From: Rhodoglobus sp.
Lineage (GTDB): Bacteria; Actinomycetota; Actinomycetes; Actinomycetales; Microbacteriaceae
Length of the DNA stretch: 64,000 nucleotides
Assembly: GCA_025464445.1 (NCBI GenBank)
Contig: JAODLY010000037.1
Span: 50,804 to 114,803 of the forward strand
Direction of reading: 5' to 3'
The position numbers and the translations under genes are program-made. Within the stretch, counting starts at the first letter, position 1. Each line of letters starts with the position of its first letter. Below the pieces are notes generated by a model, which was not told the origin of the DNA, ran no database searches, and worked only from the letters and a program-made list of their open reading frames with translations. Of this stretch, positions 52,616 to 60,543 are shown piece by piece.

Positions 52616-53428
52616 ATGTCGGGAAGCCGAAGCCTTCGTGAGCGAATCGCTGGCCAGTCGGCCATGAGCGATGTCGTCATCGCCCAGTCGCATGCGCCCG
52701 CACGCGGTCTCGCGGCGAGGCTGTTCGGGCTGAGCCCGCTTATGCCGCAGAGCCGCGTTTCGTACCACGGTGCGCTCGGCGAATTGCTTGTCGGGGACGT
52801 GCTCGAGAACCTCGGGACCAACTGGGATGTGCTCCACGACCTGCCGCTGGGCCATTCCGCCCATCACGGCGGTGTGCTCGATCACCTCGTGATCGGTCCC
52901 GCCGGGGTCTACGCGGTGCATGTTGCCAACTACACGGACCGGGATGTCATCGTCGCTGGCGACCACCTGCTGCTCGGTGGGGAACCGCACGACGACATCG
53001 TGGCCGCGCAACGCGAGGCCGAAGCCGCCGCAATGCTGCTGTCGGCCGTGTCCGGCTCAGCAGTGCAGGTGCGCCCACTGCTCGTGGTGGTCAACCCGCG
53101 CAGGCTCAGCGTGCGGGTCGCGGCATCGGGGGTGCGCGTCATCCCGTCGTACCAGCTGGAGCGATTCCTGTCCCGCGCGCCCCGCACCCTCACCGGCGAC
53201 GAGGTCGCCAGCATCTCGGACATCGCCGATCTCGCATCGACCTGGCCGGATGCCGCGCCGGCGCGTCTCGACGTGCGCCTGCTTCACCGGCAGTTCGCCG
53301 TCGTGCGCGACGAAGTGCGGGGTGCCGTTGTGCACCGCGTGCTCTGGACCGCTTTCGGCATCGGAGTGCTCTACGCGGGCGTCTGGGCTCTTGTCGCCTC
53401 GTTCGTCTCGGTGCTCATCTCCCGTTGA
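52616..53428 (+). CDS. NERD-domain-like membrane protein lacking the catalytic lysine
   Basis: A 270-residue paralogue of the NERD protein at 58898. Shared blocks are YHGALGELLVGDVLENLGTNW with Glu56, and LDHLVIGPAGVYAV with Asp89. In NERD nucleases the next strand carries the PD-(D/E)xK lysine (NTK in the paralogue, Lys107); here the aligned stretch is VHVANY, with Ala104 at the lysine position. The C-terminus has one transmembrane helix (VLWTAFGIGVLYAGVWALVA). It is therefore probably not a nuclease; a scaffold or binding role is possible. The ATG has GAAGG directly upstream, an unusually short spacing. Confidence 0.8.
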   Translation: MSGSRSLRERIAGQSAMSDVVIAQSHAPARGLAARLFGLSPLMPQSRVSYHGALGELLVGDVLENLGTNWDVLHDLPLGHSAHHGGVLDHLVIGPAGVYAVHVANYTDRDVIVAGDHLLLGGEPHDDIVAAQREAEAAAMLLSAVSGSAVQVRPLLVVVNPRRLSVRVAASGVRVIPSYQLERFLSRAPRTLTGDEVASISDIADLASTWPDAAPARLDVRLLHRQFAVVRDEVRGAVVHRVLWTAFGIGVLYAGVWALVASFVSVLISR

Positions 53429-53493
53429 GGCTCCCATCCACGGCTCGGCAATTGCCCAGCGTCTACCCATCACGCATCGGGCAGGATTGACGG

Positions 53494-53934
53494 ATGTTCC
53501 TGCGCCACCCGAGACTGACCATCGCCACACTGGCATACCTCGCCCTCGTCGGCTGGATCACGCTCTCGCCGCAGGCCGCCTTGCCATCCGGGCCGCTCTG
53601 GCGGCTCGCACAGTTTTTCGGCGATCACCATGCCACGGAGTGGATCACCTTCAACCTGCTCGAGTTCGCCGCGAACATCGCCATGTTCGTGCCGATCGGA
53701 GTGTTCCTGGTCCTCCTGTTCGGGCGTGGGCGTTGGTGGCTTGCGATCGTGGTCGGCGTGGTACTCACCCTCTTGATCGAGTACACGCAGGGTTTCCTGC
53801 CGACGCGCGTGCCCGACGTGCGTGACATCCTGGCGAATTCGATCGGCGTTGTCACGGGCACCCTCCTCGCGCTCCTGCTGACGCTCCGCTCTGCACGTGG
53901 CCGTGAGCGCCGCCCCGCCGCGTTCGCGCGCTAA
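53494..53934 (+). CDS. VanZ-like membrane protein
   Basis: A 146-residue protein with four transmembrane helices. The VanZ pattern is clear: VGWITLSPQ after the first helix, ANIAMFVPIGVFLVLLF, LIEYTQGFLPTRVPDVRDILANSIGVVTG. VanZ-like proteins are widespread; in enterococci VanZ lowers teicoplanin susceptibility, but most members have no known role. A 19-residue soluble tail rich in Arg follows the last helix. It overlaps the convergent KTSC gene by 4 bases. Confidence 0.9.
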   Translation: MFLRHPRLTIATLAYLALVGWITLSPQAALPSGPLWRLAQFFGDHHATEWITFNLLEFAANIAMFVPIGVFLVLLFGRGRWWLAIVVGVVLTLLIEYTQGFLPTRVPDVRDILANSIGVVTGTLLALLLTLRSARGRERRPAAFAR

Positions 53935-54185
53935 CGCTCCTCGTCGAACTCGTACGAGTCCCGGATGTTCTCGTTGAAATACCGGCCGTGCGAACCGCCG
54001 GGAGGGTCGAGCAGTTCTTCGGTGACCTCGGGTGGAACGTCGTAGTAGCGGTAAAGGGCGCCTGTCGCGAAGCGCACCCGAAGCTGGTGTGCACGCTCGT
54101 CGTATGCGACGGCGCGCAGCACTGAAGAGGAAACTATTCGCCATGGTGCGGTCGCAGCCATACCTCCAACATACGCCGGACCCAT
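53931..54185 (-). CDS. KTSC-domain protein
   Basis: A small protein of 76-84 residues consisting of a single KTSC domain: WRIVSSSVLRAVAYDERAHQ, LRVRFATGALYRYYDVPPEV and GRYFNENIRDSYEF contain the usual SS, YD, Y-x-Y, VP and N-x-x-IR-x-x-Y positions. KTSC domains are found alone or fused to lysyl-tRNA synthetase, and their function is unknown. The start is uncertain: ATG 54185, or ATG 54161 which has GGAGG only one base upstream. Divergent from the YhhN gene; if 54185 is used, only 11 bases separate the two starts. Confidence 0.8.
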   Translation of the reverse strand: MGPAYVGGMAATAPWRIVSSSVLRAVAYDERAHQLRVRFATGALYRYYDVPPEVTEELLDPPGGSHGRYFNENIRDSYEFDEER

Positions 54186-54196
54186 ACGCTGGGGGC

Positions 54197-54886
54197 ATGG
54201 GCCGCTGGTGGGGATTCGTGCCGTACGTCGTTGTCGGGGTAATTCACGTCGGCTCCCTCGCCGCGGGGGTCAGCGCCGTGTCCGGGCCGACGAAGGTCGC
54301 GCTCATGCCGACCCTGGCTCTTGCGCTGTTCGTGTCGCTTCGGCGCCCGCCGGGTGCTGTGGGGTTGTGGGGCGGCATTGCGCTGCTGTTCGCCTGGGGC
54401 GGCGACATCCTGCTGTCCGCGCCGGGGGGTGTCGGCTTCATCATCGGCCTCGGGCTATTCATGCTCGCCCATGCCGCCTATCTGGTGTTGTTCCTGCGCC
54501 CGCTGCGAGACCGGGGGATTCCGCGGCTCGCGCTCGCCTATGTGCCATGGTGGGCGGCTCTCCTCGTGCTGCTCGCGCCGCACCTGGGCGTGCTCCTGCT
54601 GCCCGTCGCCGTCTACGGCCTCGTGCTCGGCGCCTCCTCCGCCGCCGCCCTCGCCAGCACGCGGATAGTTGCTGTCGGTGCGCTGCTGTTCCTGCTCTCC
54701 GACACACTGCTCGCCTTCAAGCTGTTCTATCCCGGCTTTCACCTCTGGCAGCAGGACGCGATAATCATGGTCGGCTACATCGCGGGCCAGGGGCTCATCA
54801 TCGCGGGGGCTGTGCTGCATTCCCGCCAGGTGATCTCGGGGGCCGCCGGTACGCTGTCGCCGGTTGTTGCTACACCGGGATCATGA
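54197..54886 (+). CDS. YhhN/TMEM86-family membrane protein (lysoplasmalogenase-like)
   Basis: A 229-residue protein with about eight transmembrane helices. Family motifs are GPTKVALMPTLAL, LLFAWGGDILL and LFLLSDTLLAFK, with the conserved Lys and the Asp residues of GGD and SD. Mammalian TMEM86 members hydrolyse the vinyl-ether bond of lysoplasmalogens; the bacterial role is unproven. ATG 54197 gives a standard first helix. The next gene begins at its stop codon (ATGA overlap). Confidence 0.9.
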   Translation: MGRWWGFVPYVVVGVIHVGSLAAGVSAVSGPTKVALMPTLALALFVSLRRPPGAVGLWGGIALLFAWGGDILLSAPGGVGFIIGLGLFMLAHAAYLVLFLRPLRDRGIPRLALAYVPWWAALLVLLAPHLGVLLLPVAVYGLVLGASSAAALASTRIVAVGALLFLLSDTLLAFKLFYPGFHLWQQDAIIMVGYIAGQGLIIAGAVLHSRQVISGAAGTLSPVVATPGS

Positions 54887-55245
54887 ATGATGTGACATCC
54901 GCAACGCTGGCCTCCTGGGTCGAGGGCTACCGCAAAGCCTGGCTCTCGAACGAGCCCGCCGACATCCGGGCACTTTTCACCGATGACGCGACCTATTCGG
55001 GCGTACCCAACGACGAAACGCCATGGCGCGGCGTCGATGGAATCGTCGCCGGCTGGCTGGAGCATGCCGACACTCCCGGGGATTCGGAGTTCGAGTGGCA
55101 CCAGGTCGCCGTCGAGGGCGACACCGCGGTCGCACAGGCGCTCGTCGCATACGCCGGCGGTATCACCTGGGACGACATCTGGGTGATCCGGTTCGCGCCC
55201 GACGGGCGGGCAGCCGAGTTCACCGAGTGGCCCATCAAGCGCTGA
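54883..55245 (+). CDS. NTF2-like (SnoaL-type) protein
   Basis: A 120-residue NTF2-fold protein: LASWVEGYRKAWLSNEPADI and RALFTDDATYSGVP form the N-terminal helices and first strand, PWRGVDGIVAGWLEH the cone, and GDTAVAQALVAYAGG, WDDIWVIRFAPDGRAAEFTEWP the curved sheet. Members bind small hydrophobic ligands or act as isomerases and hydrolases; no catalytic residues can be assigned with confidence. The ATG overlaps the stop of the YhhN gene by 4 bases, so the two are co-translated. Confidence 0.85.
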   Translation: MNDVTSATLASWVEGYRKAWLSNEPADIRALFTDDATYSGVPNDETPWRGVDGIVAGWLEHADTPGDSEFEWHQVAVEGDTAVAQALVAYAGGITWDDIWVIRFAPDGRAAEFTEWPIKR

Positions 55246-55317
55246 TTCGCATCGCCCTGGCGCTGCGCCGCCCGGGGTGCACAGGGGCCGCGCGGCCGCG
55301 GCTGGTACCGTGTCCTG

Positions 55318-56238
55318 ATGACTTCCGAGCCCGACGAAGAGCCGATGACACCGCAATCGCGGCGGGAGCTCAGGGCACGGGAGACGCAGGAGACCACTGA
55401 GCTTCCGGTACGCCGCAAGCTCCCGACCGACGAACAGCCGACGGCGGTGCTCGGTGCCCCGCCGGCGGCCGATGGTCCTCCATCCACGTTCCCGGCCGCC
55501 CCGGCCTTCCCGGCAGCCCCGGCAGGCGCCGACGAACCGGAGTTCCACCAGGAACGCCGGGTCGCGTGGGTGCCGGTCGCGCTCGCTGTGACAGGCATCG
55601 TGCTTGCTATTGCCGTGGCCGTCGGGATCACGCTGCTGGCCACCAAGGGCACCCCACCACCGGTCGCCGCACCGTCGCCCACGACGAGTTCTTCGACACC
55701 GGCTGCGGCTTCGGCCGCGCCGGCCCCCGTGGTTGCGGCACCTCGTCGTGATCCCGGACCGAACGAGTGCGTGGATGCGCTGGGGGATGGCGGTTCCGTC
55801 GACCTCGACTCCGTGAGCCTGTCACTCGGCAAGGGCGACCTGACGGCGACGTTCCAGCTCGTCGGCCAGTTGCCGAATGGCGCGTCATCCCTCGGCATTT
55901 TTGCGGAGAGCAGTGACGGCAGCCGTTCGTACCAGCTCGCGGCGACCCTGAAGGATGGCAAGGTCGACACCGTATTCGTGCACGATTTCTCGCAGGATCG
56001 CGATACGAAGCTCGGTGATAAGAGCGTCAAGGTGCATGACACGACCGTGACTGCCACGTTCCCGGACGACTATGTCAACCGCCTCGGCGACGGGTGGCGC
56101 TGGTACGCCTTCAGCACCGTTGACGGCAAGGTCGTCGATGCGTGCCCGGGCGATCCGCTCTCATTCGATGTGCTGACATTCGATCCGGGTGCCGGCGGTT
56201 CAGGCGACTCGGGTAACAACGGCGGCAACCACGACTAG
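55318..56238 (+). CDS. membrane-anchored extracytoplasmic protein of unknown function
   Basis: A 306-residue single-pass protein. The first 80 residues are a charged then Pro/Ala-rich cytoplasmic tail (PAAPAFPAAPAGADEP), followed by one transmembrane helix (about 85-108, WVPVALAVTGIVLAIAVAVGI). An external Ser/Thr/Pro linker leads to a compact domain of about 150 residues with a likely disulphide pair (NECVDAL and DACPGDP), and the chain ends in a Gly/Asn-rich tail. No family recognised. The domain is beta-rich in appearance (LSLGKGDLTATFQLVG, TVTATFPDDYVNRLG). It is convergent with the MarP-like gene. Confidence 0.75.
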   Translation: MTSEPDEEPMTPQSRRELRARETQETTELPVRRKLPTDEQPTAVLGAPPAADGPPSTFPAAPAFPAAPAGADEPEFHQERRVAWVPVALAVTGIVLAIAVAVGITLLATKGTPPPVAAPSPTTSSSTPAAASAAPAPVVAAPRRDPGPNECVDALGDGGSVDLDSVSLSLGKGDLTATFQLVGQLPNGASSLGIFAESSDGSRSYQLAATLKDGKVDTVFVHDFSQDRDTKLGDKSVKVHDTTVTATFPDDYVNRLGDGWRWYAFSTVDGKVVDACPGDPLSFDVLTFDPGAGGSGDSGNNGGNHD

Positions 56239-56269
56239 CCGTGTCCGCGCTTCTGCCGGGCCCGCCGGT

Positions 56270-57451
56270 TCAGCCGCGGATGCAGTCCCCGCTCGAGACG
56301 CTCGCTGACAGGCCTGCCGCCTCGGCCGCGACGGGGTCGAGTTCGGCCATCGTGAGCGCGTAGCCGACGTTCGCCGTTTTCGCGTTGCGGGCGAACACGA
56401 CCCCGGCGACGGCGCCGTTCACCGTGAGCACCGGCCCGCCGGAGTTGCCTTCGCGCACGTCCGCGGCAAGTGTGTACACCTCGCGCTGGGTGGAGTTGGT
56501 GCCGTAGATGTCCGGCACCTGCGCTGTGGCGACGGAGACGACGGATGCGCCTCCTGCAGTGAACGGGCCACCGTATGGATACCCTTCGACCGCGGCATCC
56601 GAACCCGCCGGGAGGGTGTTGGCGAGTGCAAGCGGCGCGGCGCTGAGGCCGGGCACGAGGATCACGGCGAGATCCATCTCTGGGTCGAAGTAGACGATGG
56701 AGCCCTGCAGGGCCTCGCCGTTGGGGGCTTCGATGACGGGCTCGGAGACCCCGGCAACTACGTGGGCGTTGGTGACGACGCGGTCGTCGGCGACGACGAA
56801 TCCGGTGCCCGACTGTGACTGGCCGCACGCATAGGCGTTGCCGGTGATCCGCACGACGGATTGGGCGGCAGCGTTGAGTGCGGCGCTGCCGGTGTCGATC
56901 TGGGGGATGACCGGGGCGGCGCCGCCGAACGCCTGGGCGAAGATCGGCAGGCCTTTGTCGGTTACCGTGCTGCGTAGTTGGGCAAGCCAGGATTCGACGG
57001 GGTTTGGGGTGAGCAGGTTGATGACTCGCAGCACGTTGGAGCCGGCGATCGCCCTGCTCAGCACGGGCACGCCGAGCTGCGACACGCTCGTCGAGACGAC
57101 GGCCGCGATGAGTGCTGCGGCGATCACCGTGACGACGGCTCCGAGCACCCTGTCGATGCCGCTGAGCGGGCTCCTGGCGATTCCGCGCCGGATGCTGCGC
57201 CCGATGTATGCGCCGAGTGCGTGCCCCGCGGTGACGAGGCCGACCGCCACGAGGATGGTGACGACGAGCCGCAGGATGGGGATGGGCACCCATGAACCGA
57301 CCAGCGGGGTCAGGAAGAAGGCGGCGATCACGCCGAGCACTACCCCGGCGATGGCGAAGATCGCGCTGGACAGCCCGTTGCGCAGTCCGTAGACGATGTA
57401 GGCCACGAGCATGATCACGAGCAGTACATCCAGGACGAGAGACTCGGTCAT
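56270..57451 (-). CDS. MarP-like membrane serine protease (CvpA plus trypsin-like domain)
   Basis: A 393-residue protein. The first 125 residues form four CvpA/colicin-V-type transmembrane helices; the extracytoplasmic part is a chymotrypsin-fold protease with triad His230 (TNAHVV), Asp260 (EMDLAVI) and Ser337 (EGNSGGPV). Two Cys residues (ACGQS and GDCIRG) match the redox-regulating disulphide of M. tuberculosis MarP, which is needed for acid and oxidative-stress survival and processes a peptidoglycan hydrolase. Length and triad positions closely follow MarP. ATG 57451 removes a non-homologous upstream extension. Confidence 0.9.
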   Translation of the reverse strand: MTESLVLDVLLVIMLVAYIVYGLRNGLSSAIFAIAGVVLGVIAAFFLTPLVGSWVPIPILRLVVTILVAVGLVTAGHALGAYIGRSIRRGIARSPLSGIDRVLGAVVTVIAAALIAAVVSTSVSQLGVPVLSRAIAGSNVLRVINLLTPNPVESWLAQLRSTVTDKGLPIFAQAFGGAAPVIPQIDTGSAALNAAAQSVVRITGNAYACGQSQSGTGFVVADDRVVTNAHVVAGVSEPVIEAPNGEALQGSIVYFDPEMDLAVILVPGLSAAPLALANTLPAGSDAAVEGYPYGGPFTAGGASVVSVATAQVPDIYGTNSTQREVYTLAADVREGNSGGPVLTVNGAVAGVVFARNAKTANVGYALTMAELDPVAAEAAGLSASVSSGDCIRG

Positions 57452-57565
57452 GTCTCTATTGTGGGTCAGGCGGCGCGGCGGTACGGCATCGAACACGTGA
57501 ACGCGCGGGAGCAGGCACCCCACCAGCGCCCGCAGCGCACTCCAAGGAAACTCCCGGCCTACTCC

Positions 57566-57584
57566 CCGCGATCGCAGATCGCGG
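57566..57584. promoter_or_regulatory. inverted repeat between the two protease genes
   Basis: CCGCGATC-GCA-GATCGCGG is a perfect repeat with 8-base arms and a 3-base centre, 29 bases before the HtrA-like start and within the 161-base divergent gap to the MarP-like gene. A further GGTCGCGG follows at 57591-57598. It may be an operator or a 5'-UTR hairpin of the HtrA-like gene. Confidence 0.4.
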
Positions 57585-57612
57585 TCATAGGTCGCGGTAC
57601 TGGGATCGTTTC

Positions 57613-58752
57613 ATGACCGACATCGACCCCACTACCCCAGAACAACCCCGAGGCGAGAGCTTCTTCCGTCGTCACCGCGTGGCGGCAATCATCGGCTGCA
57701 CCGCAGCGCTCGCCATCGCAATCGCGGGTGGTGGCGTTGCCGTCGGTGTGAGCGTGGCATCCCAGCAAGCCGCGAGTACCTCTACCAGCCAGCAGTATTC
57801 GACACTGCCGAGCGCCTACCAGCCCCACTCGACGACGCTTGCCCAGACCGCCGCGACGAGTGCGCAGCAGGTCGGGGTGGTCACGATCCTCACTTCGCTG
57901 TATTACCAACAGGATGCCCAGGCCGCAGGCACCGGCATCGTGCTGAGTTCGGGCGGCGAGATCCTCACCAACAACCACGTCATCCAGGGCGCGACATCCA
58001 TCCAGGTGACTGTCGAGTCGACTGGGCAGACCTACACGGCCGATGTCGTCGGTTCAGACACCGTCGACGACATCGCTGTGCTCCAGCTCGAGGGGGCGAC
58101 GGGCCTTGCGACAGCGAGCATCAACGCCAACCAGGCCGCAGCCGTCGGTGATGCCGTCACCTCGATCGGCAACGCCGAAGGCACGGGCAACCTCGTTGCC
58201 GCGACCGGCCCGGTGAGCGCGATCGATCAGTCCATCACCGTCTCCAGTGACGTGACCGGGGCTCCCGAGACGCTGTACGGGCTCATCCAGGTGAACGCCG
58301 ACGTGGTGTCGGGTGACTCGGGTGGGCCGCTGCTGGATGCCAATGGCCGCGTCATAGGAATGGTCACGGCCGCGTCATCCGGGCAGCGCAACATCACTGG
58401 CTTCGCCATCACCATCGGCTCAGCGCTGGGCGTGGCCCAGCAGATCGAGTCCGGAACCGGGAGCGCAAACGTCACGATCGGGCTGCCGGCGTTCCTGGGC
58501 GTGACGCTCGGGCAGGGCGGGCTCGGCACGACGATCGTCGGCACTGTCCCGGGGTCGGCCGCGGCATCCGCCGGCCTCGTCGCCGGTGACACGATCACGG
58601 CGGTCGACGGCACTGCCGTGACGGCCAACGCCGACCTCTCCGCACTCATCGCGGCACACGCCGTCGGCGACCAGGTCACTGTGGCCTACACGGACTCAAC
58701 GGGCGCCGCCCAGCAGGTGGTGGTCACCCTGGGCGAAGGGCCGGCCGCCTAG
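57613..58752 (+). CDS. HtrA/DegP-like serine protease with PDZ domain
   Basis: A 379-residue protease. The cytoplasmic N-terminus (1-22) precedes one transmembrane helix (about 23-48), a Ser/Thr/Gln-rich linker, the chymotrypsin-fold domain with His122 (NNHVI), Asp153 (DDIAVL) and Ser236 (GDSGGPL), and a C-terminal PDZ domain (about 285-375, with VPGSAAASAGLVAGDTITAVDG). HtrA proteins degrade or refold damaged extracytoplasmic proteins. Homologues in actinobacteria often respond to envelope stress. It is divergent from the MarP-like protease and followed by a strong terminator. Confidence 0.92.
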   Translation: MTDIDPTTPEQPRGESFFRRHRVAAIIGCTAALAIAIAGGGVAVGVSVASQQAASTSTSQQYSTLPSAYQPHSTTLAQTAATSAQQVGVVTILTSLYYQQDAQAAGTGIVLSSGGEILTNNHVIQGATSIQVTVESTGQTYTADVVGSDTVDDIAVLQLEGATGLATASINANQAAAVGDAVTSIGNAEGTGNLVAATGPVSAIDQSITVSSDVTGAPETLYGLIQVNADVVSGDSGGPLLDANGRVIGMVTAASSGQRNITGFAITIGSALGVAQQIESGTGSANVTIGLPAFLGVTLGQGGLGTTIVGTVPGSAAASAGLVAGDTITAVDGTAVTANADLSALIAAHAVGDQVTVAYTDSTGAAQQVVVTLGEGPAA

Positions 58753-58771
58753 GGCCGACCGCACGAGGAGG

Positions 58772-58800
58772 GGCCCGCCGGGGTACCGGCGGGCCTTTTC
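58772..58800 (+). terminator. rho-independent terminator of the HtrA-like gene
   Basis: GGCCCGCCGG (58772-58781) and CCGGCGGGCC (58786-58795) form a perfect 10-base stem with a GGTA loop, followed at once by TTTTC. It lies 20 bases after the stop codon and separates the protease from the NERD gene. Confidence 0.9.
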
Positions 58801-58897
58801 GTGCGCATTTTGCACCACTTGTGGGGATGCCGCTGGCGGTAGACGACTCTGTACGCTTGAGCATGAGCTCGGGGGAGCTTCTTCATCGGGGGATGTA

Positions 58898-59731
58898 ATG
58901 GCAGGAACGGCGGAACGCAGGGTCGACTCGACCCTGCGTTCCCGCCCGGCCGGCTACGCGGTCATCCAGAAGTGCCTCGACGTGCAGGCCGAGGTCGCAC
59001 CGCAGGGCAGGGTCGCGAAGTTTTTTGGGACGAACCCTCTGCATCCGGATGCGCGCAGCTGGTACCAGGGTGCGCTCGGCGAGCTGGAGACCGCAGCCGC
59101 CCTCGACCGGCTCGGCCCGGAGTGGACTGTGCTGCACTCCGTGCCCATCGGCTCCGGCACCACGGACATCGACCACATAGTGATCGGCCCGGGCGGCGTC
59201 TTCACGATCAACACCAAGCACCACGCAGGCAAGAAGGTCTGGGCGGGCGGCAACATGCTCACCGTCGGCGGGCAGAAGACGGAGCACATCCGCAATGCGC
59301 GCCACGAGGCCGCGGGCGTCGCCGAACGACTGCGGATGGTGGGCGCCCAGGTGGCGGTCACTCCACTGATCGTGATCGTGGGTGCGGCATCCATGTCGGA
59401 AGGCAAGAAGCCGGCGGCGGTCGAGGTCTTGGCCGTCGAACGGCTGCACCGGTGGCTTACCAAGCAGCGCGGCATCCACAATGCCAAAGCCGTCGCGTAC
59501 TACACCGAGCTCGCGGAGCAGCGCACCACCTGGCACACGACGGGCGGCCCGGTCACCGATGTGCTGCGCCGCACCCAGCGTTTCGCCCGACTGCAAAGAG
59601 AAGTGGATGCCGCGCACAAACGCCGCCACCGCTGGGCCCTCGGGTCGAGGGCGGCCGCCGCGTGCGTCCTCGCCGGCGGATTGCTCTCGCTCCCCGGTCT
59701 CATCGGCACCGTCATGGCGGCCATGCCGTAA
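58898..59731 (+). CDS. NERD-domain nuclease-related protein
   Basis: A 277-residue protein with an N-terminal NERD domain, a predicted endonuclease-like fold. The PD-(D/E)xK-like set is intact: Glu62 in GALGELETA, Asp92 in TDIDHIVIGPGGVFTI and Lys107 in NTKHH. A C-terminal transmembrane helix (about 250-275, AAAACVLAGGLLSLPGLIGTV) anchors it, with the domain inside the cell. NERD proteins occur with plasmids and stress genes, but a substrate is not established. It starts the left edge of the defence-like region. The second, degenerate copy is at 52616. Confidence 0.88.
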   Translation: MAGTAERRVDSTLRSRPAGYAVIQKCLDVQAEVAPQGRVAKFFGTNPLHPDARSWYQGALGELETAAALDRLGPEWTVLHSVPIGSGTTDIDHIVIGPGGVFTINTKHHAGKKVWAGGNMLTVGGQKTEHIRNARHEAAGVAERLRMVGAQVAVTPLIVIVGAASMSEGKKPAAVEVLAVERLHRWLTKQRGIHNAKAVAYYTELAEQRTTWHTTGGPVTDVLRRTQRFARLQREVDAAHKRRHRWALGSRAAAACVLAGGLLSLPGLIGTVMAAMP

Positions 59732-59739
59732 AGTCACCG

Positions 59740-59759
59740 TGCATGCAATAATGCATGCA
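59740..59759. promoter_or_regulatory. antitoxin operator: double TGCATGCA palindrome
   Basis: TGCATGCAATAATGCATGCA consists of two self-complementary TGCATGCA boxes separated by ATAA, and it ends on the A of the antitoxin ATG. The central AATAAT (59747-59752) resembles a -10 hexamer. Ribbon-helix-helix antitoxins bind such tandem palindromic half-sites, so this is a good candidate for toxin-antitoxin autorepression. Confidence 0.6.
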
Positions 59760-60025
59760 TGACTGCGATCCAGATCCGAGATGTGCCCGAGGCAACCCGC
59801 CAAGTGCTCATCCGCGCGGCTGCCGCCCGTGACGAGTCGCTGCAGGTGTACCTCAGCGAGGTGCTCGAGCAGGAGGCTCGCCGCGTGCAGAACCGCGAGC
59901 TAGTGAGCAGCTACGCGGCGAACCGGCGCGCCGGCACCCGCACAGACCCGGTGGAGATGATCCGCGAGGGGCGCGAGCAGCGACAGCAGCACATCGCGGA
60001 CGCGATCCAACCCAGGCGCAAGTAG
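59759..60025 (+). CDS. vapB: ribbon-helix-helix antitoxin (FitA/VapB type)
   Basis: An 88-residue antitoxin. The N-terminus TAIQIRDVPEATRQVLIRAA is the strand and first helix of the FitA-like ribbon-helix-helix fold, which binds DNA as a dimer. The following LQVYLSEVLEQEARR is the second helix, and the basic C-terminal tail (about 45-88) is expected to wrap the toxin. The toxin start follows one base after its stop codon. Expression is probably limited by binding to the TGCATGCA palindromes that run into its own start codon. No Shine-Dalgarno sequence is visible. Confidence 0.88.
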   Translation: MTAIQIRDVPEATRQVLIRAAAARDESLQVYLSEVLEQEARRVQNRELVSSYAANRRAGTRTDPVEMIREGREQRQQHIADAIQPRRK

Positions 60026-60026
60026 C

Positions 60027-60416
60027 GTGCTGGTCGTCGACGCATCGGCGTTCGTCGCGTTTCTCGATCCCGCTGGCGACGCTGCCGCAATCGAGGCGTA
60101 CCTGGCCGACGACGCGCACTGGGTCGTCCCCGAGCACTTCATGATCGAAGTCACGCACGCGCTCCGCGGCCTGTGGCTGCGCGGAGCCATCGACGAGACC
60201 GAGCTGGACGTCGCACTGGCCGCCCTCGGATCAGCCCACCTCGACGTGTGGCCGACCCTGCCCCTGCTGCCGCGGATGCGCGAGCTCATGCCCAACGTGA
60301 GCGCGTACGACGCCGCGTACGTCGCGCTCTCCGAAGAACTCGGGTCCCCGCTGCTCACTGTGGATGCCGGGCTCACGCGCGTGCCGGGCGCGCGGTGTGC
60401 GTTTGTGGGGGTGTAG
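60027..60416 (+). CDS. vapC: PIN-domain toxin (VapC type)
   Basis: A 129-residue PIN-domain ribonuclease, toxic unless bound by the antitoxin upstream. The four acidic metal ligands are present: Asp5 (VVDASAF), Glu41 (MIEVTHAL), Asp95 (AYDAAYVAL) and Asp113 (TVDAGL). VapC toxins cleave initiator tRNA, rRNA or other tRNAs; the target cannot be told from sequence. The GTG start is one base after the antitoxin stop. Together they form a complete, apparently intact module next to the SIR2-HerA operon. Confidence 0.92.
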   Translation: MLVVDASAFVAFLDPAGDAAAIEAYLADDAHWVVPEHFMIEVTHALRGLWLRGAIDETELDVALAALGSAHLDVWPTLPLLPRMRELMPNVSAYDAAYVALSEELGSPLLTVDAGLTRVPGARCAFVGV

Positions 60417-60543
60417 CCCCGCACTGCACTCAGCGACTCGTGTCGACAAGGCGAGGAAGGCTGCAAGCGCCACCACCGCCGGGCCGAGTGTGGGGTGGCC
60501 GCCGGGTGAGTTCTCGCCGGCGCCCATGTAGCTGGATCGCTGG
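60417..60543. other. intergenic region at the island boundary
   Basis: 127 bases between the vapC and herA stop codons, which converge. Base composition changes from GC-rich to clearly lower GC around 60540-60700. The reverse strand from an ATG at 60527 reads MGAGENSPGGHPTLGPAVVA and a short hydrophobic stretch before running into vapC antisense; this may be the relic of a displaced gene, but no family was recognised. No T-tract terminator and no direct repeat with the other island edge were found. Confidence 0.4.

Noticed and set aside
60231..60527. Reverse-strand frame starting MGAGENSPGGHPTLGPAVVA
   Set aside because: Two thirds of it is antisense to vapC. The first 37 codons could be a gene relic, but no family was recognised; mentioned only in the intergenic entry.
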